A DNA stretch of 64,000 nt from Dongia sedimenti (GCA_030715195.1 JAUYVI010000003.1:400960-464959), one strand, 5' to 3'. Positions 8,695 through 19,088 are shown, counted from the first letter of the stretch. Notes: a model not told the origin generated them from the sequence alone. Numbers and translations: made by a program.

Positions 8695-8946
8695 TCAAGC
8701 CTCCTCCGCCTCCTTGGCACCCTCGAAGAGCTGCAGCGGACCCGCCGGCATGATGGTCGAGATCGCGTGCTTGTAGACCAGCTGCGAATGCGCGTCGCGG
8801 CGCAGCAGCACGGAGAAATTGTCGAACCAAGTGACGATGCCTTGGAGCTTCACGCCGTTCACCAGGAAGATGGTGACCGGCATCTTGTTCTTGCGGATGT
8901 TGTTCAGGAAGACGTCTTGGACGCTTTGGGATTTCTCGTTGGCCAT
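8695..8946 (-). CDS. hfq: RNA chaperone Hfq
   Basis: An 83-residue Sm-like protein with Sm1 ([20 protein letters not shown] near 12-31) and the Sm2 signature YKHAIS near 58. It forms hexamers that pair small RNAs with mRNAs. The C-terminal tail is very short, as is typical of alphaproteobacteria. GGAGA lies about 6 bases upstream of the ATG. A candidate EcfG-type promoter sits about 210 bases upstream. Confidence 0.97.
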   Translation of the reverse strand: MANEKSQSVQDVFLNNIRKNKMPVTIFLVNGVKLQGIVTWFDNFSVLLRRDAHSQLVYKHAISTIMPAGPLQLFEGAKEAEEA

Positions 8947-9157
8947 TATTATCTCCGTCCATTGTTCTTGGGGCCGCCGGTTCTGGGGCCGGGCGACCCA
9001 GCGATAGCGGTCAGGGGTTAACCGCCGGGATGACGAGTAACATAATTCCCGATCAGTGCAAACAGGGCCAAGCGGATGGTCGATATGCCGTAAATGCTTG
9101 GCAACTGAGGACTATTCGTCTGTCGCGGCCCCACCAGACCCGGGCGCCCCGCGGACC

Positions 9158-9182
9158 AACACGGCAGATTTGCGGGTGTTCC
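9158..9182 (-). promoter_or_regulatory. weak candidate EcfG promoter upstream of hfq
   Basis: On the minus strand GGAAC (9182-9178) is followed after 17 bases by GTT (9160-9158). The base before GTT is T instead of C. It lies in the 282-base gap between the HAD gene and hfq, about 210 bases from the hfq start. I see no other gene or strong signal in 8947-9228. Confidence 0.22.
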
Positions 9183-9228
9183 GGCCAGGCCCCGGGCGGC
9201 GCGCCATCTTGACGCGTCCCGCGACCGT

Positions 9229-9900
9229 CTAAAGCCGGCGCAGATGCTCCGCGAGGGCGGAAAGGTCGGGGAAATGGAGGTCGGGCGCCGCCACCGCCAT
9301 TTCCTCTTCGGTCGGCGGCTGCGCGCGCACCAGGATGGCACGGCAGCCCGCGTTGCGGGCGCAGACGATGTCGATATCCGCGTCCCCGACGAACCAGACG
9401 TCCGGACCGGCGGCGGGCCCGGCTTTGCCGCTGCCGAGCCCAAGGGCAAGATCGACATGCTCGCGGCAGGGTTTGTCGCGCGCCGCGTCGCCGGCCCCGG
9501 CAAGCTGGTTGAAATAGCGGTCCCAGCCGAGATGCTCCGCCTCCAGGCGCAGAAAATGGCCGCGCTTGTTGCTGACCACGCCGAGATAGGCGCCCGCCTC
9601 CGCCAGTTGGCGCAGCAGCTCGGCGGCACCCGGCAGCGGCGTCAGGTTTTCGAGATGCAGCCGGCCGAAAGCGTCATAGAACGTCTTTTCCGCATCCTGC
9701 CAGCGCGCCCCGAACATGCCCGGAAACGTATCGCGCAACGAGCCGCGGACCCGCGCCTCGGTCTCCGCGCGCGTCCAGTTCGGATGGTCCATCGCCGTGA
9801 AGGTTTCGTTCAGCGCCGCATGGATCACGGCCCAGCTGTCGACCAGGGTGTTGTCCCAGTCGAACAAGACCGCGGACGGGCGCGACAGGGCGGCGCTCAT
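9229..9900 (-). CDS. HAD-superfamily phosphatase (phosphoglycolate phosphatase-like)
   Basis: A 223-residue HAD hydrolase of the Gph/PGP type. Motif I is DWDNTL (nucleophile and acid Asp near residues 14 and 16), motif II is VVSNK near 110, and motif IV is GDADIDIVCARNAG near 168. A helical cap lies between motif I and motif II. The family removes phosphate from small metabolites such as phosphoglycolate; the substrate is not decided. Its ATG overlaps the stop of the aminotransferase gene by four bases, so the two are translationally coupled. Confidence 0.88.
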   Translation of the reverse strand: MSAALSRPSAVLFDWDNTLVDSWAVIHAALNETFTAMDHPNWTRAETEARVRGSLRDTFPGMFGARWQDAEKTFYDAFGRLHLENLTPLPGAAELLRQLAEAGAYLGVVSNKRGHFLRLEAEHLGWDRYFNQLAGAGDAARDKPCREHVDLALGLGSGKAGPAAGPDVWFVGDADIDIVCARNAGCRAILVRAQPPTEEEMAVAAPDLHFPDLSALAEHLRRL

Positions 9901-10760
9901 GCCGCGGTCGCCTGCCGCTCCGCGTGATCGAGATAGAGCTGGCGGAGGCGCTTCGAGAATTCGCCAGGCTTGCCGTTGCCGACCTTCCGCCCATCGATTC
10001 TGGTGATGGGCAGCAGATAGACGCTGCTGCTGGTGAGAAACGCCTCGGCGGCGGCCAGAGCCTCGTCCAAGGTGAAGCTGCGCTCCTCGAGGGTGAAGTC
10101 CGTCGCCTGCAGAAGCTCGAGCAGCGCCCGCCGGGTGACGCCGGGCAGGATTTCATGGCCGAGCGGTCGGGTGACGATCTTGCGGTCCTTGGTCACGATC
10201 CAGGCGTTGGTCGAGGTGCCTTCGGTGACATTCCCGTCCGGATCGACCTGCCAGGCCTCGTAGGCGCCCTCCTCCGCCGCGCGCTGCTTTCCGAGCACGT
10301 TGGGCAGCAGCGCGATGGTCTTGATGTCGCAGCGCTTCCAGCGCAGGTCCGGCAGCGTGATGACGCCGACTCCCTCTTCGAGATACTTCGCGGGGACGGG
10401 CTTCAGCCGCTTGGCGGTGATGACCAGCGCAGGGCGTGCCATTACCGGGAACTTGTGGTCGCGCGGCGCCACGCCGCGGGTAACCTGCATATAAAGGATG
10501 CCGCGATCGATCCCGTTGCGGCGCAGGACCTCGCGCAGGACCAGCTTCAGCGCGCGCCGCTCCATCGGCGCGGCGATCTCCAACTCGCCCAGCGAAAACT
10601 CCAGGCGGTCGAGATGCAGGTCCTCATCGATCAGCTTGCCGCGCTGGACCGGCACCACCTCATAGACTCCGTCGGCGAACTGGTAGCCGCGGTCCTCGAT
10701 GTGAACGGCGGCGGCTCTGTGCGGCTGATAACGGCCGTTGACGTAAGCGATACGAGACAT
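9897..10760 (-). CDS. PLP-dependent class IV aminotransferase, D-amino-acid transaminase type
   Basis: A 287-residue fold-type IV PLP enzyme. Features include IEDRGYQFADGVYEVV near residue 22, the catalytic lysine in RCDIKTIALLPNVLGKQ near 145, EGTSTNAWIV near 180 (phosphate-binding region) and LPGVTRR near 205. The pattern fits D-alanine/D-amino-acid aminotransferase, which interconverts D-Ala and D-Glu for peptidoglycan; branched-chain aminotransferase or aminodeoxychorismate lyase are less likely alternatives. It lies 31 bases downstream of ntrX and overlaps the HAD gene. Confidence 0.83.
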   Translation of the reverse strand: MSRIAYVNGRYQPHRAAAVHIEDRGYQFADGVYEVVPVQRGKLIDEDLHLDRLEFSLGELEIAAPMERRALKLVLREVLRRNGIDRGILYMQVTRGVAPRDHKFPVMARPALVITAKRLKPVPAKYLEEGVGVITLPDLRWKRCDIKTIALLPNVLGKQRAAEEGAYEAWQVDPDGNVTEGTSTNAWIVTKDRKIVTRPLGHEILPGVTRRALLELLQATDFTLEERSFTLDEALAAAEAFLTSSSVYLLPITRIDGRKVGNGKPGEFSKRLRQLYLDHAERQATAA

Positions 10761-10791
10761 GTCGGAGATTGATCCTGAAAATGCCCGGCGA

Positions 10792-12198
10792 TCAGCCTTC
10801 CGGCCGCTCGCCCTTGTCGGAAGTGGTGATGCCGAGGGAGCGCAGCTTGCGGTGCAGGGCCGAGCGCTCCATCCCGATGAAATTGGCGGTGCGCGAGATG
10901 TTGCCGCCGAAGCGCGTCACCTGGGATTCCAGATAGCGGCGCTCGAAGATCTCGCGCGCCTCGCGCAGCGGCAGGGACATGACCTCGCTGCCGTCATTCA
11001 TGGCGACCGGCGACAGCGACACCGCGCCGATGTCGGGCGGCAGCATGTCGCCGCGGATCGGATCGTCCGGGCCGCCGGGCGGCATGATCAGCAGCCAATC
11101 GATCACGTTCCGCAGCTGGCGCACGTTCCCCGGCCAATCGTAAGCCTGCAGGATCGCCAGGGCGTCGTCGCCGAGCAGCCGAACCGGCAACCCGGTCTGG
11201 TCCGCGGCGCGGCGCATGAAGTATTCCAGCAATGGCACGATGTCATCGCGGCGTTCGCGCAAGGCCGGCAACCGCATCGGCACGACGTTCAAGCGATAGA
11301 ACAGGTCCTGCCGGAACCGGCCGGCCGACATCTCCGCTTGGAGATCCTTCGAAGTCGAGGCGATCACCCGGACGTCGACTTCCACCCGGGTCTTCCCGCC
11401 GACCCGCTCGAAGGTCTGTTCCTGCAGCGCGCGCACGATCTTGCCCTGGGTCTCCAGCGGCATGTCGGCCACCTCGTCCAGCAGCAAGGTCCCGCCATGG
11501 GCCTGTTCCAGGAATCCGACCTTGCCCGGGGCGTCCGCGCTGTCGCCGGTGCGTTCGACCCCGAACAGCTCGATCTCGAGCCGATCGGGGTGCATGGTCG
11601 CGCAATTGACCACCACGAACGGGCCGCTGGCGCGTTTGGAGCGCCGATGCAGCATGCGGGCCGCGACTTCCTTGCCGCTGCCGGCGGGCCCCGACAGCAG
11701 CACACGACTGCCGGTCGGCGCCACGCGCTCGATCGCCTGGCGCAGCTGGGTAACCACCGGGGAAACGCCGATCAGCTCGGTCTCGGTGCCCGAACGCGCG
11801 CGAAGCTCGTCGTTCTCGCGGCGGAGACGGGCGGCTTCGAGCGCGCGCTCGATGATCACCAGCAGACGGTCGGCCTTGAAAGGCTTCTCGATGAAATCAT
11901 AGGCGCCGTTCTTGATCGCGTTGACGGCGGTCTCGATATTGCCGTGACCGCTGATCATGATGACCGGCAGCTCCGGATAATCGCGCTTCAGAATCTCCAG
12001 CAGGCCCATGCCGTCCAGGGCGCTGTTCTGCAGCCAGATGTCCAGGATGAGCAGATGCGGCCGGCGGTGGCGCAGCTGTGCCAGGGCGGCGTCGCTGTCG
12101 GCGGCCTCCCGGGTCTGATAGCCTTCGTCCTGCAGAATGCCGGCGATGAGATGCCGAATATCGGCCTCATCATCGACGATCAGGATGTCCTGCGCCAT
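10792..12198 (-). CDS. ntrX: nitrogen response regulator NtrX (AAA+ domain without GAFTGA loop)
   Basis: A 468-residue regulator: receiver about 1-120 (IVDDEAD, phospho-Asp in LILDIWLQ, Lys in IEKPF), AAA+ domain about 140-365 with Walker A GPAGSGKE and Walker B GGTLLLDEVADM, and a Fis-type helix-turn-helix at the C-terminus (GGNISRTANFIGMERSALHRKL). The segment between ELFG and FLEQAHGGTL reads VERTGDSADAPGKVG, so the sigma-54-contacting GAFTGA motif is absent; NtrC in this same window has it. It therefore probably regulates without activating sigma-54 polymerase. Partner of NtrY; together they respond to nitrogen and redox state. Confidence 0.95.
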   Translation of the reverse strand: MAQDILIVDDEADIRHLIAGILQDEGYQTREAADSDAALAQLRHRRPHLLILDIWLQNSALDGMGLLEILKRDYPELPVIMISGHGNIETAVNAIKNGAYDFIEKPFKADRLLVIIERALEAARLRRENDELRARSGTETELIGVSPVVTQLRQAIERVAPTGSRVLLSGPAGSGKEVAARMLHRRSKRASGPFVVVNCATMHPDRLEIELFGVERTGDSADAPGKVGFLEQAHGGTLLLDEVADMPLETQGKIVRALQEQTFERVGGKTRVEVDVRVIASTSKDLQAEMSAGRFRQDLFYRLNVVPMRLPALRERRDDIVPLLEYFMRRAADQTGLPVRLLGDDALAILQAYDWPGNVRQLRNVIDWLLIMPPGGPDDPIRGDMLPPDIGAVSLSPVAMNDGSEVMSLPLREAREIFERRYLESQVTRFGGNISRTANFIGMERSALHRKLRSLGITTSDKGERPEG

Positions 12199-12212
12199 GC
12201 TCGTCTACTACT

Positions 12213-14504
12213 CTATGCCGTCCCGGCGGCGGCGTGCGCCCTGCCGGAGTCTGCGACATTCGCTGCGGCTGCGTCCAACGGAAACGTCACCAGCACCGAA
12301 GCGCCGCCGCCATCCCGGTCGCTGAGCGACAAGGTTCCGCCGTGATCCTCCAGGATCTTCTTCACGATGGCGAGGCCGAGGCCGGTGCCTTTGCTGCGCG
12401 TGGTCACGTAGGGCTCGGTCAGTCGATCACGATTGTGCTCGGGCAGGCCGCGGCCGTTGTCGTCGATTCCGATCAGCAATCGATCGTGCATCGGCTTCAT
12501 CCATAGATGGATCTCGCCCGGCGTCAAGTCGGTATCGCCGCGCGACGCCTGTTCCTCGAGCCGATCGCCGATCGATTCCGCGGCGTTCTTCATCAGATTC
12601 GTGATCGCACGGTTGAACTGCGACGCGTCACAGACAAGCTCGACCGGCGCGGTCGGAATATCGAGCCGGTAATGGATGGCCGGATGCGCATTCTGCTGCA
12701 GGAAGGCCGCCTGCTTGGCCAGCTCGGCGGCATCTTCCGGACGCAGCGCCGGCGCCGGCATTCGGGCGAAAGCCGAGAACTCATCCACCATGCGGCCGAT
12801 ATCGCCGACCTGGCGAACGATGGTGTCGGTGCACGCGGTGAACGTGTCCGGATCGTCGGTGATCTGCCGCAGGTACTTCCGCTTGAGGCGCTCGGCCGAA
12901 AGCTGGATCGGCGTCAAGGGATTCTTGATCTCGTGGGCGATGCGGCGCGCGATGTCGGACCAGGCGGCCTTGCGCTGCGCCGAGAGCAGCTCTGAAACAT
13001 CGTCGAACGTAACGACCAGCTTGGTGCGACCCTCCTCTTCCGCCTCCGATACGACACGGACGTGGAAGGTGCGGGTGACCGTGCCGTGACTGAACAGGAT
13101 CTGGCCGTCGGCGGTGCCGGAATTGCGGCTGCGCGCCTTCTCCACGATTTCCGCCATCTCGGGCGAGATAACGGCGAGCGGCTGGCCGATGAGATTCTGC
13201 AAATTGACCCCGAGGAGTTCCGAAGCAGAACGGTTCGGCAGATTGATGGTTCCGTCATCGGCGAGGCCGATAACTCCGGCGGAAACGCCGGAAAGAACCA
13301 GTTCGGTGAACCGCCGGCGTTCGTCGGACTGCCGATTGGCGGCGATCAAGGCATGCTGCTGGCTCTGGAGCTGGATGGCCATCACGTTGAAGGTGCGGCT
13401 GAGCGCCGACAGATCGTCTTCGGCCAGCCCGATTTTGACCCGCGCACTGAGATCGCCGCCGCCGATCTGCTCCGCGGCGGACGCAAGGCGCGAAATCGGC
13501 TTGACCAGTTGGGTGGCATAGACAATGGCAACCCAGATCGCCGCCGTCAGGACCAGCAGGGCCAGCACGGCAAAGATCAACCCGACCGTGATTTGCAGCT
13601 TGGATCGGGCGTTCTCAATCTGATGGTACAGCTGGACCGCATTGCGGTTCTGCTCGATCGCAATCGAGATCCGCGGATCGAACGCCTTGCCCACATAGAG
13701 GTAAAGCCCACTGGCTGGCCCGAGGGCAACCAAGGCACGCGTGCCTGATTGGGTATGGTCGACTTCGACGGCGCCAAGATCGGCCTTGTCGAATATCGTC
13801 GCGCTGAGGTCGGAGCGCTGCAGAAGGTTCGGGCCGAACCGCCCGCCACCGGCTTTCACCTGGCCGAGCCGCGTGATGATCAGGGCCTGGGTCAAGTTGC
13901 GATTCCAGACCTCGCGGCCGATCACGTTGTTCAACGCCGCCTGATCGCCGGATTCGAGAACCCCGGAATTCTGCAACACCCGCACGATCTCGGTCGCTTC
14001 CCGCCGAACCTGGGACCGCTCTTCGGCCTGATAGGATTCCACCATGATGACGGAACTGCCGACCGCGTCCTGGATGCGCTGGCTGAACCACGAATCCAAT
14101 CCGCGATTCAGGAAGGCCGTCGAAAAGGTCGAGACGACGACCGTCGGAATGACGGCGATCAGCGCAAACAGCATGACCAGCCGCGCATGCAGCTTGGCGC
14201 CGGTCTGGCCGCGGCGGCGACTGAGCCACAGCATGAACAACCGCCGGATCACGATTCCCGCGAGCACCAGGGTGATCGCGACATCCGTCGTTAGCAAATA
14301 GGTGGTGACGCGCTCCGCCACCACCTGGGAATTCCAGCTGTGGAACAGGGCGTAGCAGGTCGCGATCGCGCAGGCGCTGCCCAACGCCATCAGGACGGCA
14401 GCCAAGCGCCGCTCGACGCTCGTCGCCGCAATGCGCGCGAGCATCCTGCGCAGCAACCCGGGTCCGCCGGCCCTCACATTCCCATCGGTGATGGTGGAGT
14501 TCAC
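12213..14504 (-). CDS. ntrY: membrane sensor histidine kinase NtrY
   Basis: A 763-residue inner-membrane kinase. Hydrophobic segments lie near residues 33-55, 72-92, 108-130 and 306-330, giving a large periplasmic loop between the last two. Then HAMP (KPISRLASAAEQI), PAS (about 400-500), HisKA with IARRIAHEIKNPLTPI, and HATPase_c with NLMKNAAES, DDNGRGLP and TKGTGLGLA-like boxes (here RSKGTGLGLAIV). It phosphorylates NtrX. It starts 13 bases after ntrC and ends 14 bases before ntrX, in a single leftward operon. Confidence 0.96.
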   Translation of the reverse strand: MNSTITDGNVRAGGPGLLRRMLARIAATSVERRLAAVLMALGSACAIATCYALFHSWNSQVVAERVTTYLLTTDVAITLVLAGIVIRRLFMLWLSRRRGQTGAKLHARLVMLFALIAVIPTVVVSTFSTAFLNRGLDSWFSQRIQDAVGSSVIMVESYQAEERSQVRREATEIVRVLQNSGVLESGDQAALNNVIGREVWNRNLTQALIITRLGQVKAGGGRFGPNLLQRSDLSATIFDKADLGAVEVDHTQSGTRALVALGPASGLYLYVGKAFDPRISIAIEQNRNAVQLYHQIENARSKLQITVGLIFAVLALLVLTAAIWVAIVYATQLVKPISRLASAAEQIGGGDLSARVKIGLAEDDLSALSRTFNVMAIQLQSQQHALIAANRQSDERRRFTELVLSGVSAGVIGLADDGTINLPNRSASELLGVNLQNLIGQPLAVISPEMAEIVEKARSRNSGTADGQILFSHGTVTRTFHVRVVSEAEEEGRTKLVVTFDDVSELLSAQRKAAWSDIARRIAHEIKNPLTPIQLSAERLKRKYLRQITDDPDTFTACTDTIVRQVGDIGRMVDEFSAFARMPAPALRPEDAAELAKQAAFLQQNAHPAIHYRLDIPTAPVELVCDASQFNRAITNLMKNAAESIGDRLEEQASRGDTDLTPGEIHLWMKPMHDRLLIGIDDNGRGLPEHNRDRLTEPYVTTRSKGTGLGLAIVKKILEDHGGTLSLSDRDGGGASVLVTFPLDAAAANVADSGRAHAAAGTA

Positions 14505-14517
14505 CGCCTGGGCCCCA

Positions 14518-15978
14518 TCACTTCGTGCTCCGGCTCGGCTGCAAGTCGAGCTCGCGGAGTTTCTTACGCAAGGTGTTGCGGTTCAAGCCGAGCAGCTCGG
14601 CCGCGCGGATCTGGTTGCCGCGGGTAGCCTGCAGGGAGAGCGCCAGTAGCGGCCGCTCCACCTCGCGCAGGATCCGATCGTAGAGTCCGCTGGCCGGCAG
14701 GCCGTGCGGATGCGCCTTGAAATAGCCGTCGAGATGGCGCTCGACCGACTGCGAGAGCGTCTCATCGCCGCCGCCATTCGGGCGCACCGCCGGCGACGGC
14801 TCCTGCTCGGCCAAGGCGGTGTTGACGATGCGCCGATCGATCACGGACTCGCTGTAGAGCACGGCCATGCGCCGCATGAGATTCTCGAGTTCACGGACAT
14901 TGCCCGGCCAAGAGTAGGTCTTCATCCGCTCGATCGCCGACGGATCGAGCGTTTTCGGCATCAAACCGTCACGCTGCGCGAGCGCCAGGAAGTGCCGGGC
15001 GAGATCGGCGATGTCTTCCGGCCGCTGCCGCAAGGGGGGCAGGCGGATCGGCACGACGTTCAGCCGGTAGAACAGATCCTCGCGGAATCCGCCCTGTTGA
15101 ATCATCAGCCGCAGATCGCGGTGGGTCGCGGCAATGATGCGCACATCGGCGCGGATACCCTGGCGGCCGCCGACCGGCGAGAACTCGCCGGATTGCAGCA
15201 CACGCAACAGCCGGGTCTGGGCCTCGATCGGCATGTCGCCGATCTCGTCGAGAAACAGCGTGCCGCCGGCGGCCTGCTCGAACCGGCCGATGCCGCGATT
15301 GACTGCCCCGGTGAAGGCGCCCTTCTCGTGGCCGAACAGCTCGCTCTCGATCAGCTCCCGCGGGATCGCCGCCATGTTGACGGCGACGAAGGGCTTGTCG
15401 CGGCGGCGGCCGAAATCGTGCAGTGCGCGGGCCACCAGTTCCTTGCCGGTCCCGGACTCGCCATGGATCAGCACCGTCATGTCGGTGTTCACAAGGCGGG
15501 CGATCACCCGGTAGATTTCCTGCATCGCCGGCGAGCGGCCGATCAACGGCAGAGCATCGGGGCTGCTGGCCGGATGATCTTCGGGTGGGGCGGGCGCGGC
15601 GTGGCCGGGTTCCTTCACCTCGGCCAACGCGCGCTCGACGGCGCCGACGAGATTGGTGAGGTCGAACGGCTTCGCCAGATATTCGAAGGCGCCGCGCTCG
15701 GTGGCGCGGATCGCCGTCACCAGCGTATTCTGCGCGCTCATCACAATGATCGGCAGGTTCGGTCGGCGCTCGCGGATGCGGGGAATGAGATCGAGCGCGT
15801 TTTCGTCCGGCATCACCACGTCGGTGATGACGACGTCACCCTCGCCTTCGCGCACCCATTGCCAGAGCGTGGAGGCATCGGAGGCGGCCCGCACATTGTG
15901 GCCAAGCTGGCCGAGGGCCTGGGAAAGCACGACGCGGATGGCGCGATCGTCGTCGGCGACCAGGATGGTGGCAGCCAT
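14518..15978 (-). CDS. ntrC: sigma-54-dependent nitrogen regulator NtrC
   Basis: A 486-residue activator: receiver about 1-120 (VADDDRA, phospho-Asp in ITDVVMPD, Lys in LAKPF), AAA+ domain about 140-370 with Walker A GESGTGKE, an intact GAFTGA loop and Walker [13 protein letters not shown], and a C-terminal Fis-type HTH ([21 protein letters not shown]). Phosphorylated by NtrB, it turns on nitrogen-scavenging genes with RpoN. I chose the start at 15978 because AAGGAG lies 9 bases upstream; the longer open frame would overlap ntrB. It starts 4 bases after the ntrB stop. Confidence 0.97.
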   Translation of the reverse strand: MAATILVADDDRAIRVVLSQALGQLGHNVRAASDASTLWQWVREGEGDVVITDVVMPDENALDLIPRIRERRPNLPIIVMSAQNTLVTAIRATERGAFEYLAKPFDLTNLVGAVERALAEVKEPGHAAPAPPEDHPASSPDALPLIGRSPAMQEIYRVIARLVNTDMTVLIHGESGTGKELVARALHDFGRRRDKPFVAVNMAAIPRELIESELFGHEKGAFTGAVNRGIGRFEQAAGGTLFLDEIGDMPIEAQTRLLRVLQSGEFSPVGGRQGIRADVRIIAATHRDLRLMIQQGGFREDLFYRLNVVPIRLPPLRQRPEDIADLARHFLALAQRDGLMPKTLDPSAIERMKTYSWPGNVRELENLMRRMAVLYSESVIDRRIVNTALAEQEPSPAVRPNGGGDETLSQSVERHLDGYFKAHPHGLPASGLYDRILREVERPLLALSLQATRGNQIRAAELLGLNRNTLRKKLRELDLQPSRSTK

Positions 15979-15982
15979 CGGC

Positions 15983-17197
15983 TCAGCTCCTTGTCCCAAC
16001 GTTGATCTTGGATGTGGCGATCGCGTCCGGCGCCTTCGATTCCGGCTCGTCGGCCGGCTCCGCGTCCGCCAGCGGAAGCGAGATCGAGAACACGGTGCGG
16101 CGCGGCTGGCTCTCGAACTCGATGACGCCGTCATGTTCGGCGATGATCTTCGCGGCCAAAGCGAGGCCGAGCCCCTTGCCGCCCACCCGCCCGGTGACGA
16201 AGGGGTCGAACAGGCCGTCACGGATATGCGAGGGGATGCCGGCGCCGTTGTCCTGGATCCGCACGGTCAGCGCGAGGCGCGGCCGCGGGCCGGAGAACCG
16301 ATCGCCGAGACGCAGCCCCGGCACGAACTGCGTCGCCATGACGATGCTGCCGCCGTGCTCCGGACACGCCTCGGCGGCGTTCTTCACCAGGTTCAGGAAG
16401 ACCTGGATCAACTGATCCCGATTGCCCCAGACCGGCGGCAGCGACGGGTCGTAATCCTCGCGAAAGCCAACATGGCGCGCGAAGCCTGCGGTCGCGAGTC
16501 GTCGCACGTGGTTCAGGACCTCGTGGATGTTGACCGGCGACATCGGGGCCGGCCGCTCGTCACTCAGCATTTCCATCCGGTTGACCAGGCCGACGATGCG
16601 ATCGGTCTCGTCGCAGATAAGCTGCGTCAGGATTCGTCCGTCCGTCTCGACACGCTTCTCCAAAAGCTGCGCCGCGCCGCGGATTCCCGACAGCGGATTC
16701 TTGACCTCATGGGCCAGCATGGCGGCCATCGCTTTCGCCGAGCGCGAGGCATCGCGGCTGAGGCTCTGGCGATTGAGCCGGCGCTCGATGCTGCGGTCCT
16801 TCACCACCAGGACGACATGGCCTGGCTGCTCGGCGATCGGAGCGGCGTCGATCGCGACATGCGCGGCCTGCAGCTTCGGTCCGGACAATGCCAGATCCGG
16901 CTCGGCCACGGCGATGCTGCCGTTCCGCGCTTCCCCGATCAGGGCAAAGACGGGGCTGTCGCCGGCGATATAGTCGCTGAGCGGCTTGCCCTGAAGCAGG
17001 GTTCGACCCGCGCCGAGCAGTTGCTCGCCCGCATGGTTGGCGGAGATGATGAGGTCGCCGGGATCGAGCACCACCAGGGCAAACGGCACGGCATCGAGCA
17101 GCACCGACCAGGCAAACGGCGAGACATCCGCCCCCGCACTCCGCTCCGATGTCTGGTCCGGCACAGAGCGCGTTACGGCGGCGGCAAGGTTTGTCAT
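15983..17197 (-). CDS. ntrB: nitrogen-regulation sensor kinase NtrB
   Basis: A 404-residue soluble kinase: PAS about 30-130, HisKA with the motif [12 protein letters not shown] near residue 165, and HATPase_c with [18 protein letters not shown] and [10 protein letters not shown]. It autophosphorylates under nitrogen limitation and dephosphorylates NtrC when bound by unmodified PII. The ATG directly abuts the dusB stop (no gap), the conserved dusB(nifR3)-ntrB-ntrC arrangement of alphaproteobacteria. Confidence 0.97.
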   Translation of the reverse strand: MTNLAAAVTRSVPDQTSERSAGADVSPFAWSVLLDAVPFALVVLDPGDLIISANHAGEQLLGAGRTLLQGKPLSDYIAGDSPVFALIGEARNGSIAVAEPDLALSGPKLQAAHVAIDAAPIAEQPGHVVLVVKDRSIERRLNRQSLSRDASRSAKAMAAMLAHEVKNPLSGIRGAAQLLEKRVETDGRILTQLICDETDRIVGLVNRMEMLSDERPAPMSPVNIHEVLNHVRRLATAGFARHVGFREDYDPSLPPVWGNRDQLIQVFLNLVKNAAEACPEHGGSIVMATQFVPGLRLGDRFSGPRPRLALTVRIQDNGAGIPSHIRDGLFDPFVTGRVGGKGLGLALAAKIIAEHDGVIEFESQPRRTVFSISLPLADAEPADEPESKAPDAIATSKINVGTRS

Positions 17198-18184
17198 CTA
17201 GGCGGCGGCTCGCTCGATTTGTGGGTTGTAGAAATCCAAGATCGCCGCCTCGACATTCTTCGGATCGTCCATGAAGTTGATCCGGGTCCGGAACTCGTTG
17301 GAGCCATAGAGGCCCTTCGAATACCAGGCGACATGCTTGCGCGCGATCTTCACGCCGTGCTGGACGCCATAATGCTCCAGAATGGCGCGATAGTGCTCGA
17401 GCAGGATGGCGAGCTGTTTCGCCAGCGGCGGATCCGGCAGCCGCTCACCGTTCCGCAGGAACTGCATGACCTGCTTCAGGAACCAGGGCCGCCCATAGGC
17501 GCCCCGCCCCACCATCACGCCATCGGCTCCGGATTCGTCCTTGGCCCTGGCGGCATCCTCGAGGGAAACGATGTCGCCGTTGACCACGACCGGCAGGTTC
17601 ACGGTCTCTTTCACTTGGCGCACGAAGGCCCAGTCGGCGGAGCCGTTGTACATCTGACAGCGGGTCCGGCCGTGCACGGTGATCATCTGAATACCGCAAT
17701 CCTCGGCGATCTTCGCGAGGTTCGGCGCATTGCGGTTGTTGTGGTCCCAGCCGGTGCGCATCTTCAAGGTCACCGGCAGCTTCACGGCTCTCACCGTGGC
17801 CTCGAGAATCTTGGCGGCCTTGACCTCGTCGCGCATCAGGGCGGAGCCGGCCTCGCCGTTCACCACCTTCTTCACCGGGCAGCCGAAATTGATGTCGATG
17901 ATCGCCGCGCCCCGGTCTTCGTTGAGCTTCGCGGCCTCGGCCATCACATGGGGCTCGCAGCCGGCGAGCTGGACCGACATTGGGAATTCGTCGGCGCAGT
18001 TGGTCGACATCTTCATCGACTGCCGGGTCTGGCGGATCATGGCCTCGCTGGCGATCATTTCACTGACCACCAGACCGGCCCCCTCCCGTTTGACGAGGCG
18101 GCGAAAGGGCATGTCGGTGACGCCGGACATCGGCGCCAGGATGACCGGGTCACTCAAGGTGACAGGACCGATTTGGATGCTCAT
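17198..18184 (-). CDS. dusB: tRNA-dihydrouridine synthase DusB (NifR3)
   Basis: A 328-residue FMN enzyme that reduces uridines in the tRNA D-loop. Signature pieces: [15 protein letters not shown] near 17, [11 protein letters not shown] near 97 (containing the active-site Cys), LKMRTGWD near 140, TVHGRTR near 168, and VNGDI near 198. It is the first gene of the ntr operon; this nifR3 position is conserved in alphaproteobacteria. The start codon is preceded only by a weak AGAGA. The 100-base gap upstream carries the operon promoter, but I see no clear sigma-54 or NtrC site there. Confidence 0.96.
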   Translation of the reverse strand: MSIQIGPVTLSDPVILAPMSGVTDMPFRRLVKREGAGLVVSEMIASEAMIRQTRQSMKMSTNCADEFPMSVQLAGCEPHVMAEAAKLNEDRGAAIIDINFGCPVKKVVNGEAGSALMRDEVKAAKILEATVRAVKLPVTLKMRTGWDHNNRNAPNLAKIAEDCGIQMITVHGRTRCQMYNGSADWAFVRQVKETVNLPVVVNGDIVSLEDAARAKDESGADGVMVGRGAYGRPWFLKQVMQFLRNGERLPDPPLAKQLAILLEHYRAILEHYGVQHGVKIARKHVAWYSKGLYGSNEFRTRINFMDDPKNVEAAILDFYNPQIERAAA

Positions 18185-18284
18185 TCTCTAAGCACTGATA
18201 CCGCGTTGCACAAAATCCAGGCGATAACAGCCCAATTATGGCGCGGAAGCAACAGTTTTATCGTTGTCTGTTGCGCTGCGAAGT

Positions 18285-19088
18285 TCAGCCGATCAACACG
18301 TCCTTGACGAACTTAACACCCGGATAAGCCAGCAATAACAAGAGGTAACCGGCCAACAACCAGCGCGCGGCATGGCGGCCTCGGATTCCGGTCCGATGGT
18401 GCAGCAGCAGAAGCGCCACGATCAAGGCAAACGCCAGAAAGGCCAGCAGGATCTTATGAGTGAGAGCAAGGATCTGCCCGGTCTCGATCACCTCATTGGC
18501 CGCCCCGGTCGCCAGCGCCGCCGCCATCAAGCCGGCGGACCAGGTCAAGAGCCGGATCTGCATGGCCTCGGCCTCCGCCAAGGGTGGCAGGGTTCGGCCG
18601 GTCCAGCCCGGCATGGCCCGGCGCTTCAAGGCGCGTTCCTGCAGCAGCACGGCGGTTCCGGCGATCGCCGCCAGAGTCAGCGTTGCGTAGCTCGCCACCG
18701 CGAGCACCACGTGCAATGAGAACCAGGTCCCGGTGAGGATCACCGGTCCTTCGGCATTGGGCGCACTCGAGAAGGCGATCGCCAGGACGGCGCTCAGCGC
18801 CAGGTAAGGCAACAGCAAGGCGCCCAGACGATAGGCACCCGGCCGAATCAGACAGAGCGCCGCAAAAGCCAGCAAGGTTGCGGCAACGCCGGCCCAGAGA
18901 TTGGCCGACAGTCCGGGCTGCCAGCCGGCGCTGATCTGCGAGGCGACCAGCGCGGCCGGCCCGACCAGGGCGGCCGCCAGCAGGAGCCAAAGGAGCAGGT
19001 TCCGGCCGAGCCGCGCCGCGACGGCGGCGGCGGTCAGGGGCAGCATGGCCACCAGGGCGGCCAGTTGGGGGATGAGATTGGCTTGCAT
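18285..19088 (-). CDS. cytochrome c assembly-type membrane protein (CcsA/YpjD family)
   Basis: A 267-residue polytopic membrane protein with about eight hydrophobic segments. The YpjD/CcsA signature is visible: GTWFSLHVVLAVASYATLTLAA with a His, then LTHKILLAFLAF and a final GVKFVKDVL. The conserved histidines could bind heme; CcsA relatives export and present heme, but YpjD-type proteins have also been tied to metal homeostasis, so the role is open. It is divergent from ispDF across a 98-base gap that holds a 12-bp direct repeat. Confidence 0.85.
   Translation of the reverse strand: MQANLIPQLAALVAMLPLTAAAVAARLGRNLLLWLLLAAALVGPAALVASQISAGWQPGLSANLWAGVAATLLAFAALCLIRPGAYRLGALLLPYLALSAVLAIAFSSAPNAEGPVILTGTWFSLHVVLAVASYATLTLAAIAGTAVLLQERALKRRAMPGWTGRTLPPLAEAEAMQIRLLTWSAGLMAAALATGAANEVIETGQILALTHKILLAFLAFALIVALLLLHHRTGIRGRHAARWLLAGYLLLLLAYPGVKFVKDVLIG

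Noticed and set aside
9030..9212. A 60-codon plus-strand frame in the gap between hfq and the HAD gene
   Set aside because: Gln/Arg/Pro-rich with no ribosome site; the gap more likely holds the hfq promoter.
10759..12345. A 528-codon plus-strand frame opposite ntrX
   Set aside because: Mirror frame of a conserved AAA+ regulator.
15653..18307. An 884-codon plus-strand frame opposite ntrC, ntrB and dusB
   Set aside because: Shadow of well-conserved genes; no ribosome site or family features.
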